64,000 bases of DNA from Pedobacter nyackensis (GCF_900176505.1 NZ_FWYB01000014.1:62001-126000); one strand, 5' to 3'. Shown: positions 1 to 9,503, numbered from the stretch's first letter. A program made the numbers and translations. The notes: generated from the sequence alone by a model not told the origin.

Positions 1-324
1 ACATGAAGCATAGTCATTTCCTTTCCTATTTGAATAAAGCTGATCGGATTGCTTGCAAAATCCAAGTAACTTATCTTGATAGGGATCACTAGCGGCAATA
101 ATCTGAACAGCATTATTTCTATTAAATACAGTCATAAGCCCCGATGATTGCCTACCGGCACCTATAAATCCCAGATTAATTTTATCAGAGGGGGCAATAT
201 ATCCCCTGCCACCAAGTACGCTTCGTGGTACAATAAAAAATGCACCCAGAGTAGCCATTGATCCTATAAACCGTCTTCTGCCAGCGGCAATGTTCTTGTC
301 GTCGTTTGTCTGTTTATTGTCCAT
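1..324 (-). CDS. Gfo/Idh/MocA family oxidoreductase, Tat-exported, N-terminal part
   Basis: The 108 codons in the window are open to the edge, so the C-terminal part lies outside. Translation from the ATG at 324 gives a twin-arginine leader (RRRFIGSMATLG, about residues 14-25) and then a Rossmann start (INLGFIGAGRQSSG, about residues 55-68) typical of Gfo/Idh/MocA NAD(P)-dependent sugar oxidoreductases. Family members oxidise or reduce sugar hydroxyls; exported ones in Bacteroidota usually carry a tightly bound NAD and fold before export, which explains a Tat signal. The gene starts 16 nt after the stop of the isomerase-like lipoprotein gene and is the distal gene seen of PUL1. I infer a role in oxidising sugar units released by that locus. 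The exact substrate cannot be read from this fragment. Confidence 0.85.
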   Translation of the reverse strand, partial: MDNKQTNDDKNIAAGRRRFIGSMATLGAFFIVPRSVLGGRGYIAPSDKINLGFIGAGRQSSGLMTVFNRNNAVQIIAASDPYQDKLLGFCKQSDQLYSNRKGNDYASC

Positions 325-340
325 TTCTATAGCCCGATTA

Positions 341-1201
341 TTACTTATTTAGCTCATTTATACAAAATGCGATGCTTCTTTCCATTTCTTCAATCGTATC
401 ACCCGGATACTCCAATTCAATATTGGCTACAATGGGCCAATTATGATCACGTATCAGCCGCAATACCTCGCCAATAGGCGTATCACCTTTACCAAAGGGA
501 GTTCTTGCACCCCTGTTCTGCTTCCTGTCTTTGATGTGCACACATGGGATTTTCTTGTGCATTTCTTTTATGTAAGCCACAGGATCCTGGTTAATAGCGG
601 TAAAATGACCAATATCAAGGTTAATTTGTATATACCCGGAAAGATTGGCCATACCGCGTTTAAACGACTCAGAAGTAGAGAATTCATTTGGTTTATTGAC
701 CAGATCGTGATTGTGCATGGCTACGATAATTTGATACTTTTTAGCCAGGCGATCCAGCCTTGGCATGAGACTTACAGTTGCAGATGACGTGATGCATTTT
801 GTACCTAAAAATGTTGCTGCCTGAAAGGCTTTTTCCAACTCATCGTCAGTTACATTATCTTTAAAATTGGCATTGTAAGCCTGTATGCTTAGCCCCCGGC
901 TTTTAAACTTCTCTTTTATTTCTTTTAGATGTCCGGGATTGATATTCATCCGCCATGCGGTTAACGCTTTGGGGTCGCGTACAATAGGTACCGATGCCAC
1001 ATGACCCTCCCAAAGTTCACAACTTCTTATTCCCAATTTAACCATCGCATTGAGCAGTTCATCTAGGGAATAGTCTTTAAAACTATAGGACTGAACGCCC
1101 AGTATCACACCCGGCCTGGAAGGACGATTTTGTTTAGCGCGTTTAATCGCGCAGCCAGAGCAAACAAGGCCGATCAGAAATATAATTACTAATAATCTCA
1201 T
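341..1201 (-). CDS. Sugar phosphate isomerase/epimerase-like TIM-barrel lipoprotein
   Basis: This 286-residue protein belongs to the xylose isomerase-like TIM-barrel (AP endonuclease 2) superfamily. A short hydrophobic leader ends in a lipobox (LVCSGC, Cys17), so the product should be a lipoprotein outside the cytoplasm rather than a cytosolic isomerase. Typical metal-site and barrel motifs are visible: CELWEGH near residue 60, MHNHD near 160, NLDIGHF near 195, VHIKDR near 222 and IELEYPGD near 260. It follows the glycosidase gene by 24 nt and precedes the exported Gfo/Idh/MocA gene by 16 nt, so all three probably share a transcript. In related loci such proteins act on keto-sugars made by the oxidoreductase. 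The family is clear; the reaction is inferred. Confidence 0.85.
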   Translation of the reverse strand: MRLLVIIFLIGLVCSGCAIKRAKQNRPSRPGVILGVQSYSFKDYSLDELLNAMVKLGIRSCELWEGHVASVPIVRDPKALTAWRMNINPGHLKEIKEKFKSRGLSIQAYNANFKDNVTDDELEKAFQAATFLGTKCITSSATVSLMPRLDRLAKKYQIIVAMHNHDLVNKPNEFSTSESFKRGMANLSGYIQINLDIGHFTAINQDPVAYIKEMHKKIPCVHIKDRKQNRGARTPFGKGDTPIGEVLRLIRDHNWPIVANIELEYPGDTIEEMERSIAFCINELNK

Positions 1202-1225
1202 TTTTTAATACGGTTTATGAACTGA

Positions 1226-3508
1226 CTAATAGGAAAAATGTAAAAAGGCCAGTCTCTCTGATTTGCTTTCAATCCTGAGGTAAGGCTTATTTTTATAGGA
1301 CACCTGTTTGAATGGAATACTGACTTCGCCCCCGCTCATATTATAAAGCATCACCCTGGTAACTTTTTTGCCATAAGTGTCTACCATCAGTTCCCACTTC
1401 TTACCTGAAACATTTTTAACGGTAATGAGCTTGCCTTTTTGCAGGTCAAAATGCTTGGCTACAATAGCGGATTTCCCTGTTTCGAGCCCCAGATCATCCC
1501 GAAATAAGGCATTCGCAAACTTCGACAGCCAGGCCTTCCGTAAGGAAATAACTTGTTTTAGATAGGCCATCATTTCCGGATCATTCCTGAATGAATTGTC
1601 TTCTTCCAGGTCATAAGCCCATAGGTAATTACCCAGCAGGAACGAATGATCTATCATTTCTTTCGACACACGGGAAATGTGTACCGGACGCATTACCTGG
1701 TTCTTTGATGGATACACCATATCAACAAGTGTCTGCCCTGGAAAGGTGTACCGGTATAATTCGGGAAATGCCCCGGTAAAGTAATGAGAAAATGTAGAGA
1801 TCAACTGCCCGCTGGCATAATTGCCGTAATTATCACTTGCACCTTCAAAAATAATTGCCACCTGTTTATCCTTTTCACTCGCCTCCGGGACAGTTATATC
1901 CTGATGAACCCGCTCCAGAAGCTGCATTTGTCCGTCTATCCACCGATCATGCTCATGATGATGGGCCTTATTAAAGCAAAGTTCCGGAGTTCCCATGCCT
2001 AGCTGGTCAAGATAAATCCCATGAGCACCGGCTTTTTTCACCAGATATTGAATGGTGTTGAACATCTGATTCTGCCAGCCGGAATAATTAGGACACATGA
2101 CAGCAAAACTGATATTTCCATTCCCATATTTTTCTACCCTGTTTTCTCCCTTTTCATTCTTAACAGCCCACAGGTCTATTTTATCCTTCAAGTCAGTATA
2201 CTTCATATTAAACAACCTCGAATTAAGGTAAAACATGACATGTCCACCGGCATCATTCACTTCTTTTATATACTTAATAAATTCAGCCTCAGTACCAAGC
2301 TCGGGGTCTGGCGTATACATGGGGAAACCATTATCAAAACCATCCACATGCCATCCCGAAAGTAGCAAATGATTTAACCCCATTTCCTTTGCCTCTTTCA
2401 ACAATCTGGGAAGGTCTTTAAACCGATGTACGACAGATCCATTCTGATACTTAAAATCATAATGTGCAACCAGGCCCGGGCTTTTACTAAACCAATCAGG
2501 TGTCAGATATGGCTTCAGATATTTTTGCAAAGACTGATGCTTCCAGTTCCTGTACTGATCAGCAGCCCAGTGCCAATCGCCCGGATGGAGTGCTACAGAA
2601 TAATTGTGCGATTGCCAGCTTTGTCCCTTTTTCAAATCGGGATTTTTAATCATATAAAAGCCCATACCTGGCATATCTTTCCCTGGGGTTTCTGCCCTTA
2701 TTGCGGCCATTCCTGGTTTATCCTCATAAGAAGCCATATACAAACCGCCATTTTGATCATAATAATCCAACCACATCATTGAAAGTCGAGGCGAATATTT
2801 AAACTCTCTGAAATATAAATCGTCCTTATCCTTTATAGCTGTGGATGCCCCTGCTTTGTAAGTATATTTATAATCCTGCCACCTCCAGCCAATAGAAGCA
2901 CTACCCTTTTCATAGCTTTCTACGGGGTTTAAGATCTTTTCTCCCGAATGATAAGGGTACACCAACTCATCATCCTTCCAGGTATCACCTAAATACACAC
3001 CAAAAAAACAAGGAAATCGAACATCATCAATGGTACAATTATCCTCTTGATTGGATAACGACATAGACCAGAAACTTTCCTTACTATTTTTAGGAATGCG
3101 CACTGTAACTTCAGCAAGAATGTTTAAAATTCCCTTTTCAGTAAATAGTTGCGGATAGCGGATTTGAATAACCGAAGTACCATCCACTTCCGTATCTAGT
3201 TTAACCCCCACAGCCAACTGCTTGTTATCCTTCACATTTTCTGTACCAGGGGCAGTAACCAGCTGAGCCTTTTCATTACCTTTACGAACCAGTAAACCGA
3301 AAGGCATACTCTTTTTTGCCGACCAGTTTTTCAATACGTTCTCTCCCGTTTTCTTATTGATTAGTCTTTGAAGTTCACCTGTGGTTTTATTAAATACAAC
3401 CTCTATCCACTGGTTTGAAATACTGGCAGACTGATTGGCCTGTGCATAAATTATTCCCGGAAAAAGGCATAGCATGGCCAGCAGCAACATTAAATGTACT
3501 TTTCTCAT
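1226..3508 (-). CDS. Secreted glycoside hydrolase-like protein, DUF6259 type
   Basis: The product has 760 residues and a Sec signal peptide ending near residue 22 (IIYAQ). An N-terminal beta-rich part of about 330 residues contains the phrase IEVVFNKTTGELQRLINKKT, typical of glycosidase beta-sandwich domains. A TIM barrel follows from about residue 345, and the C-terminus is another beta domain. Barrel strands visible include LLLSGWHVDGFDNGFP, VMFYLNSRLF, GIYLDQLGMG (Asp near 498) and AIIFEGASDNYG (Glu near 555). The last two acids are my candidates for catalytic residues, by analogy with GH36/GH97-like barrels. It lies in PUL1 between the DUF4397 lipoprotein gene and the isomerase-like gene. 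The substrate is unknown; alpha-galactoside-type linkages are only a guess. Confidence 0.75.
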   Translation of the reverse strand: MRKVHLMLLLAMLCLFPGIIYAQANQSASISNQWIEVVFNKTTGELQRLINKKTGENVLKNWSAKKSMPFGLLVRKGNEKAQLVTAPGTENVKDNKQLAVGVKLDTEVDGTSVIQIRYPQLFTEKGILNILAEVTVRIPKNSKESFWSMSLSNQEDNCTIDDVRFPCFFGVYLGDTWKDDELVYPYHSGEKILNPVESYEKGSASIGWRWQDYKYTYKAGASTAIKDKDDLYFREFKYSPRLSMMWLDYYDQNGGLYMASYEDKPGMAAIRAETPGKDMPGMGFYMIKNPDLKKGQSWQSHNYSVALHPGDWHWAADQYRNWKHQSLQKYLKPYLTPDWFSKSPGLVAHYDFKYQNGSVVHRFKDLPRLLKEAKEMGLNHLLLSGWHVDGFDNGFPMYTPDPELGTEAEFIKYIKEVNDAGGHVMFYLNSRLFNMKYTDLKDKIDLWAVKNEKGENRVEKYGNGNISFAVMCPNYSGWQNQMFNTIQYLVKKAGAHGIYLDQLGMGTPELCFNKAHHHEHDRWIDGQMQLLERVHQDITVPEASEKDKQVAIIFEGASDNYGNYASGQLISTFSHYFTGAFPELYRYTFPGQTLVDMVYPSKNQVMRPVHISRVSKEMIDHSFLLGNYLWAYDLEEDNSFRNDPEMMAYLKQVISLRKAWLSKFANALFRDDLGLETGKSAIVAKHFDLQKGKLITVKNVSGKKWELMVDTYGKKVTRVMLYNMSGGEVSIPFKQVSYKNKPYLRIESKSERLAFLHFSY

Positions 3509-3526
3509 AGCTTATATCTATAATAT

Positions 3527-4333
3527 TTATTTATCCTGAGTTACTGTAGTTGCTAAAGGAGGTGTAACTGTACTCCCCATCACCCCCCGAAGTAAGAGAG
3601 AAAAGTTTTTAGTAATTGAAGCCGTTAAACTCACTGTTCCTCCAATATTTGCGCCCGTAGCAGCATTTTTAACCTGAAACACATAAAGACCAAATTCAAC
3701 AGGCAGAAAATCTGTAGCACCTTTATAGTCAATCCCTGTTGCAAATTCGCCTGCAACAGGCTGCGTTTGGCCAAGGGCGGTAAAACTATAACTCACTTTT
3801 ACACTCGGCGACCCTGATAAAAGATTCACAAAACGGACGGCTGCTTTCCCCGGGGGATAAATAAATTTATCTTCCAGCACCAGCGCAGTCATGTTTACTT
3901 TTGGACCCACAGCAAAAATGGAATATGCTTTACTTTTGTCCAGACTAAGGTCTTGGGAATACATAACCGTCCCTGCTGGAACGGACGTTTCTCCGGCAGG
4001 TGTAACAATACTTAACCTCCCTGGTCCATGTTTTATACTTGCATAACCGGCAACATATTGTAAACCTGTTTTATTATAGGCCAGTCCTTCACCAAGTCCG
4101 GTTAATGAAGAGGGCTGCGCTCCCGCTATCTTAACCTGGTTAAAGAAAAAATCCAACTGAGGTCCGTCCGGAGAAGCATGTACACTTAATATCCGGGCAT
4201 TGTCCTTATCTACATAAGTATCCGCCGAATTTCTGTAATTAATACCGTCCTTCTTACAGGATAAAAAAAGAGAACCTGCAATTAATACTGCCCATAATGG
4301 CATTATATGTTTTAATATTCTTTCCATCTCCAT
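3527..4333 (-). CDS. DUF4397 domain lipoprotein of PUL1
   Basis: This lipoprotein (lipobox LFLSC, Cys26 from the chosen start) has about 268 residues. The segment ARILSVHASPDGPQLDFFFN and the later AVRFVNLLSGSPSVKVSY are typical of DUF4397, a beta-sandwich domain that often appears twice. I chose the ATG at 4333, 5 nt after the susD stop, over a GTG at 4357 that overlaps susD, because the signal sequence then begins with a normal short basic region. It sits where PULs often encode extra surface glycan-binding lipoproteins of the SusE/SusF kind. A surface-binding accessory role is therefore inferred from position. No enzyme motif was seen. Confidence 0.8.
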   Translation of the reverse strand: MEMERILKHIMPLWAVLIAGSLFLSCKKDGINYRNSADTYVDKDNARILSVHASPDGPQLDFFFNQVKIAGAQPSSLTGLGEGLAYNKTGLQYVAGYASIKHGPGRLSIVTPAGETSVPAGTVMYSQDLSLDKSKAYSIFAVGPKVNMTALVLEDKFIYPPGKAAVRFVNLLSGSPSVKVSYSFTALGQTQPVAGEFATGIDYKGATDFLPVEFGLYVFQVKNAATGANIGGTVSLTASITKNFSLLLRGVMGSTVTPPLATTVTQDK

Positions 4334-4338
4334 ATTAT

Positions 4339-5913
4339 TTAAGGTTTTGTAAACCACATTTCAAAAGTTGCGTAATCAGTCTTTAAACCGCCTACTTTAC
4401 CAAGTGCATCACGGTTCCACACATATTCCGAATTGAACCTGGGCCTCATGCGATAAGCAGGTAAACCATTGTTATCTGGAAACAGGTTTGTCGGAACCAT
4501 AAATCCGTTCAATTTTGCGGCTTCGTAATGATTTCTACGTATATCGGTCCAGGTTTCGATAAATCCCCAGCCCCATTGTGCAATATATTTCTGAAGTAAA
4601 ATCTGCTGAACTGTCAATGACGATGCATTAGGGACAATGTTAATATTGGATAAATAGGCGTTTTTTTCTGTAGCCGAAACTGTTGTAACCCCAGTTACCG
4701 GGGTATTTTTCGAATAAATTTCATTAACGTAATCAATATGTGCGGAAATTCCATTTACATATGCCTGTAGCGCAATATTGTTATATTGCTTTTTTAATGC
4801 TGCCTCTGCTTTAATAAATTGCAGCTGTGCATAAGTCATGATTGGAAAACCCGAATTGTCGTTAAAAATATACCAACTGCCCACTCCAGGTGCTGGAACA
4901 GCCACTGTCCTCCACAAGGTGAACGGACGCTGCGCTGTTACAAGTGTCCCATACCCGAAGGTCGGGCTCAAGCCTCTAAATTTTCCATCCGGTGCAGGAA
5001 CCAGCATCTTGTTCATTCTCGGATCAACCACCCCTGAAGTTGCCCCTCCATTCATCAGATTTACCACATATTCAGATTGTCTGAAAGTTGCGACAGTATT
5101 GTTCCTGGGGCCAAAATAACTGGCATCGCTGGTCACGCTACCTGCAAACGGCACAATAGCATCATCAAGATTTGAAGACAATGCCTTATCTACATATTGA
5201 ATAACAAGATCTGCATCAAAAAGGTCGGTCTTATTAGACAAATGCAAAGCATTGATGGCCAGCAAACCATAACCAAATTTAATCCACTTATCCTTATCCC
5301 CTTTATAAATCATATCCCCTTGTCCAAAATATGATTTAGAAGAGGCACCATCCGTACGTTCCAGATCGGCTATTCCTTCCTTACACAATCGCACTACTTC
5401 AGTATAAATATCCTGCTGACTATCATACTGAAATGTTTTCTTATTGGGATCAAAAGCCTCTTTCATAATGATCTCTCCATGCATATCTGTAAGCATCTGC
5501 CATCCCCATGCCCGCAAAACTTTGCCTGCTCCAACAATATCCCAGCGCTTTTCCTTTTCAGCGAGCGCAATCATATCAGATAAATTCTGCCCCATCCTCC
5601 AATACACTACTCTCCAAAGCTCGCCCCCAAAATCTGCACCCGATGCTGCATATTGGTTGTGTCCATGCCTATCCCACAAATCATTAGAAGCATTACCAAC
5701 CCAATTTTGTACATATTTACCCAAAAACCGGCCATCATTTTGAAGCCCTAGTGCTATGTTTGCCTGAATGGGCGACAGATAAAGATTGGCTGCAACCTTT
5801 TGAGGATAATTAGGATTCGTATTGATGTCAAGGTATTTCTTACACCCAGCAGTAAACATTGCAGCTAAAGCCAGCAGCACTACTATAATATTATTTTTCA
5901 TGTTCGTACGCAT
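4339..5913 (-). CDS. SusD/RagB-like nutrient-binding outer membrane lipoprotein (PUL1)
   Basis: The 524-residue product has a lipobox (AMFTAGC, Cys24) followed by KKYLDINTNPN, a standard start for the SusD-like group (SusD-like_2 type). The rest is helix-rich with TPR-like segments, and the C-terminus WNRDALGKVGGLKTDYATFEMWF... is also family-typical. SusD-like proteins cap their SusC channel on the cell surface and bind the oligosaccharide to be imported. The gene begins 3 nt after the susC stop, as expected for a translationally linked SusC/SusD pair. An internal ATG four codons in (M5) would leave an equally good signal peptide, so the exact start is uncertain. The glycan bound cannot be read from the sequence. 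Confidence 0.93.
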   Translation of the reverse strand: MRTNMKNNIIVVLLALAAMFTAGCKKYLDINTNPNYPQKVAANLYLSPIQANIALGLQNDGRFLGKYVQNWVGNASNDLWDRHGHNQYAASGADFGGELWRVVYWRMGQNLSDMIALAEKEKRWDIVGAGKVLRAWGWQMLTDMHGEIIMKEAFDPNKKTFQYDSQQDIYTEVVRLCKEGIADLERTDGASSKSYFGQGDMIYKGDKDKWIKFGYGLLAINALHLSNKTDLFDADLVIQYVDKALSSNLDDAIVPFAGSVTSDASYFGPRNNTVATFRQSEYVVNLMNGGATSGVVDPRMNKMLVPAPDGKFRGLSPTFGYGTLVTAQRPFTLWRTVAVPAPGVGSWYIFNDNSGFPIMTYAQLQFIKAEAALKKQYNNIALQAYVNGISAHIDYVNEIYSKNTPVTGVTTVSATEKNAYLSNINIVPNASSLTVQQILLQKYIAQWGWGFIETWTDIRRNHYEAAKLNGFMVPTNLFPDNNGLPAYRMRPRFNSEYVWNRDALGKVGGLKTDYATFEMWFTKP

Positions 5914-5916
5914 TAG

Positions 5917-8900
5917 TTAAAGTCCTACCTGAATCCCAAAATTCAATCCCATTGGCATAGGGAAAGTTCCATAATCAAACCCTACAGCGCCACTTCCGCC
6001 AACCGCAGCAGAACTGCCGCTTACCGCTGGATCAAGCCCTGTATAATTGGTAATCAAAAACAAGTCTGTAGCAGTAAAAAATATACTCGCATTTTTAAAC
6101 ACGCCCGTTCTTTTTAGAAACTTCTGATCAAACTTGTAAGAAAGTGTGATGTCCCTCATTCTTATCCAGCCGATATTTTTCTCAATAAAATCCTCCTCAT
6201 TAATAGCCCCGTTAACTGAATAAAAGTTGGTCGAATTGTAATAAGGTGTAACTATTATATTGTTATAATTTGGCTTGGCTGTGTTTTCCATTCCATCATA
6301 AAAAACCCCCTTAATAACCACGGGTTGCTCTCTATTTAAAGTATGTTTACTCAACCCACGACTGGTAAGAAAGTGTTCAGTAGCATTAAAAATGTCGCCG
6401 CCTTTTCTAAAATCGATTAAAAAGTTAAGTGAGAAATTCTTATAGATAAATCTATTGGTCAAACCTATGGTAAAGTCAGGGTTCCTGTCGCCAGCCACTT
6501 CCCATATAGCCGAGTTCCGTAATGGCAGTCCGGTAACAGGGCTAATTAAAAGCTCTCCCTGATTATTCCTTTTGTACAAAGGCGTGGTAAAAGTAGTAGC
6601 CGGATAACCAGGCTTTACTCCATTACGCACATTCAGGTACTGCATTACGTCCGAATTGTAATATTCTTCTAACCCCTGCGGTAAAATACCCACTTCGCTT
6701 CTTGTTGCATTAAAATTTGCCAGTATATCCCAGGTAAAGTGCTTTGTTTTAACTGGAGTAGCGTCCAGTTGAAGCTCTATCCCTTCATTTATTACATCAC
6801 CTCCATTAAATACCTGAAGGATATAACCAGTACCATAGCTCAATCTTAAATCCTTAATAATCTGATCTATAGATTTTTTCCGGTATACAGCAAGGTCCAC
6901 ACCTAATCTGCTATGCAAAAACTTCAACTCGGCACCCGCTTCCATTGATCTTGTCCGCTCTGCTTTCAAATCAGGACTTGGTGCGGTAAAGCCATAAGAA
7001 AAGCCACCCCCCGTAGTCCGTTGATTTTCAAGTCCGGGATTAGTACCATATGGTGGCGCATCTTTTCCTACACTCCCGCCCGAGAAACGCAATTTACCAT
7101 AGGTAAGCCAGGTAAGGGTTTTAAACGGATTCAACTCTGAAAACACAAATGACATTTGAGCCGACGGAGAGAAAAATGACCTGTTTTTAAGCGGTAGTGT
7201 TGAAGTCCAATCATTCCTAAACGACCCGGTGACGTACACGATATTATTATAATTAACTGTCATATTGCCAAATACACCCAATAACCTTCTTTCACGTAAA
7301 ACAGTCCTTCCCCGGTGTTTCGTCGGATCGGTATTGTTTATGCTATAAAAATCAGGGTCCAGGAAACCTTCTCCATTAACGGCATTGGTTACAAAGCTAA
7401 ACTGGTTTAATGACCCTCCCAGGAGAAAGCTCGTTTTAAACCTACCAAAATCCTGTTTAACTGTATTTAAAAGCTGTGCATTCAGGTTTTTGTTTACCGC
7501 AGTTGCCACATCCAGTACCCCGCCCTTTGAAAAACCAAGATTGGATTGTGGGTGGCGTACCAACAGAATTTCATTGGTATAATTATCAATACCCAGCTGT
7601 CCCTGAGTAGAAAACCACTTAACAGGATCAAATGCGAGTTCAACATTGGTATTTACCCGACTAGTTGCTGTATGGTTCACATTCTTTTCAAAGTTAAAAT
7701 ATGGATTCTCTACTTCGTTGGTCAGGGTAACATCCTCTTGAATGGTACGCCTTGTACCATCAGGGTTAAGATATTCTTTAGCATTATCGGCAGAAGGCCA
7801 GGTAAGTAATCCCAGCAACACCCCACCACTTCCTTTATAAACCTGGTCGTTTTTTTGTGATGTATAGCCAAATGTAATGTTGGCTGATAAGTATTTGGTG
7901 ATATTAGCAGAGGTAGTCCCACCAAGGTTTAAACGGGTAAGCGCTGTACTGGGTACAATACCATTTTCATTTAAATAAGTGCCGGTAAGTCTGTAAGTTA
8001 TCTTTTTATTAACTCCGCCTTCAAAAGAAAGATAATGACGGTTAGTTAGTGAATTCTGAAAGAAAGTTCCAATATTATCGTAAAATTTCGTCCCCTCAGG
8101 ATATTTTGGCCCAAAATAACTCAATAGATCAGGGTTGCTGATACCATCCGTTCCCGGACCATATACAGTTTGAATTTCAGGAGTCTTAATCAGCTTCACG
8201 ACTTTAAAACTATTCCCATAATTTATTTTACCTGTTCCTGCCACACCTTTTTTAGTCGTGATCACAATTGCACCAGAAGCCGCATCAATACCATATAAGG
8301 CCGACGCTTCTGGGCCTTTAAGCACAGTTATAGATTCAATATCCTCGGGATTAATATCAGCAGCCCTGTTAGAGAAATCTACTCCCTTGTCAGAAAGTAA
8401 AGTAGCACTCCCCGGAATATCAGAAGCCAGGTCCCCTGTACTAAAGGTTTTGTTATCAATAGGAAGGCCATCCACAATAAACAAGGGCTGATTACTTCCA
8501 CTTAAAGAAGAAATGCCCCTAATCACGACAGAAGCTGAAGCCCCGGGCAAGCCAGAAGTATGCGCCACAGTTAAACCGGCAACTCTGCCCTGCAAGGAGT
8601 TAAGAAAATTTTCACGTTGTGTCTGCGCAATTTCCTGACCTTTTATTTCCGTTATAGCATAGCCAAGCGCACGCTTTTCTTGTTTAATACCCAATGCTGT
8701 AACCACAACTTCATTTAGTGGATTATAGGCAGCCTTCAATACTATATTTAAGGGGGCAGTTCCGGTTACCCGAATTTCCTGGCTCTCGAAACCGACGAAT
8801 CTGATGACCAGTGTAGAATTAAGCCCTGCAGATAAAGTAAACTTACCATTTGCATCAGTTGACACGATTTTATTGGTTCCCTTAATGGTTACCGAAGCTC

Positions 8901-9363
8901 CCGGAATAGGTTTTCCTCCTTCGTCGCTAACCCTTCCTGTTACAGTAATGTCCGCTTTAAAGTCCGCATCCGAAAAATAATCCATCACCTTGTTTACTAC
9001 AGACTTTTCTTTTTCTTTAATAAACACATTCTTATTTTCTATAGAATAAGAAAAAGGCAGGTCTTTAAAAATTTGATTCAGGGCTGTAGTAATATCTGTA
9101 TTCTTCAGTTTCACATCTATCTTTAACTCGTTCAGGTTTTTACTGTTATATAGAAAAACAAAACCTGACTGCGCTTTAATAGATTCCAGAACGGCTGGGA
9201 CTAGCATCCCCTTTCCATTCAGACTAATCTTCTGACTAAATCCTTTAGCACTTAGCTGCATTAGGGAAACAATTAATATGAAAGTGGTCAACTTCATAAT
9301 CAATAAGATCTTGGGTGGCAACCAAAAGGATTGCGCCCCTGTTTTAAAAGCATTTATTTTCAT
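5917..9363 (-). CDS. SusC/RagA-family TonB-dependent outer membrane transporter with STN domain (PUL1)
   Basis: The product has 1148 residues. After a signal sequence come an STN/secretin-like signalling domain (about residues 45-105, AQSGFVFLYNSKNL), a carboxypeptidase-regulatory-like beta domain (about 138-215, GRVSDEGGKPIPGASVTIKG), the TonB plug (from about 220, EVVVTALGIKQEKRALGY) and a 22-strand-type barrel to the C-terminus. SusC proteins import oligosaccharides with their SusD lid, using TonB energy. The STN domain marks a transporter that also signals to a FecR-type anti-sigma factor, and a FecR and an ECF sigma gene lie directly upstream. A 198-nt leader region separates it from fecR and holds a conserved hairpin element. 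Length and domain order are normal. Confidence 0.95.
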   Translation of the reverse strand: MKINAFKTGAQSFWLPPKILLIMKLTTFILIVSLMQLSAKGFSQKISLNGKGMLVPAVLESIKAQSGFVFLYNSKNLNELKIDVKLKNTDITTALNQIFKDLPFSYSIENKNVFIKEKEKSVVNKVMDYFSDADFKADITVTGRVSDEGGKPIPGASVTIKGTNKIVSTDANGKFTLSAGLNSTLVIRFVGFESQEIRVTGTAPLNIVLKAAYNPLNEVVVTALGIKQEKRALGYAITEIKGQEIAQTQRENFLNSLQGRVAGLTVAHTSGLPGASASVVIRGISSLSGSNQPLFIVDGLPIDNKTFSTGDLASDIPGSATLLSDKGVDFSNRAADINPEDIESITVLKGPEASALYGIDAASGAIVITTKKGVAGTGKINYGNSFKVVKLIKTPEIQTVYGPGTDGISNPDLLSYFGPKYPEGTKFYDNIGTFFQNSLTNRHYLSFEGGVNKKITYRLTGTYLNENGIVPSTALTRLNLGGTTSANITKYLSANITFGYTSQKNDQVYKGSGGVLLGLLTWPSADNAKEYLNPDGTRRTIQEDVTLTNEVENPYFNFEKNVNHTATSRVNTNVELAFDPVKWFSTQGQLGIDNYTNEILLVRHPQSNLGFSKGGVLDVATAVNKNLNAQLLNTVKQDFGRFKTSFLLGGSLNQFSFVTNAVNGEGFLDPDFYSINNTDPTKHRGRTVLRERRLLGVFGNMTVNYNNIVYVTGSFRNDWTSTLPLKNRSFFSPSAQMSFVFSELNPFKTLTWLTYGKLRFSGGSVGKDAPPYGTNPGLENQRTTGGGFSYGFTAPSPDLKAERTRSMEAGAELKFLHSRLGVDLAVYRKKSIDQIIKDLRLSYGTGYILQVFNGGDVINEGIELQLDATPVKTKHFTWDILANFNATRSEVGILPQGLEEYYNSDVMQYLNVRNGVKPGYPATTFTTPLYKRNNQGELLISPVTGLPLRNSAIWEVAGDRNPDFTIGLTNRFIYKNFSLNFLIDFRKGGDIFNATEHFLTSRGLSKHTLNREQPVVIKGVFYDGMENTAKPNYNNIIVTPYYNSTNFYSVNGAINEEDFIEKNIGWIRMRDITLSYKFDQKFLKRTGVFKNASIFFTATDLFLITNYTGLDPAVSGSSAAVGGSGAVGFDYGTFPMPMGLNFGIQVGL

Positions 9364-9442
9364 ACTTTTGTGCGGGTTGAGTTCATACTTAAAAATGGTT
9401 TACATCGTCTTTTATTCCGCAATACTCATGTAGAGCGGAAAG

Positions 9443-9503
9443 GGTAACTCAACTTTTAGCCGGATTGTGGTACCAACACTTTCCGGCTTTTCATTTAGTT
9501 ACC
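9443..9503 (-). promoter_or_regulatory. Nested two-helix leader element of susC (PUL1)
   Basis: On the minus strand the 61-nt element starts and ends with a 7-bp outer helix (GGTAACT at 9497-9503 with AGTTACC at 9443-9449). It encloses an inner 7-bp helix (AGCCGGA at 9482-9488 with TCCGGCT at 9458-9464) whose loop includes GTGTTGGTACCAC. It ends 79 nt before the susC start codon. The PUL2 susC leader has a 60-nt element of the same plan with the same inner sequence but a different outer helix. Pairings are seen directly; the regulatory role (RNA leader, attenuation or protein binding) is inferred. Confidence 0.6.
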
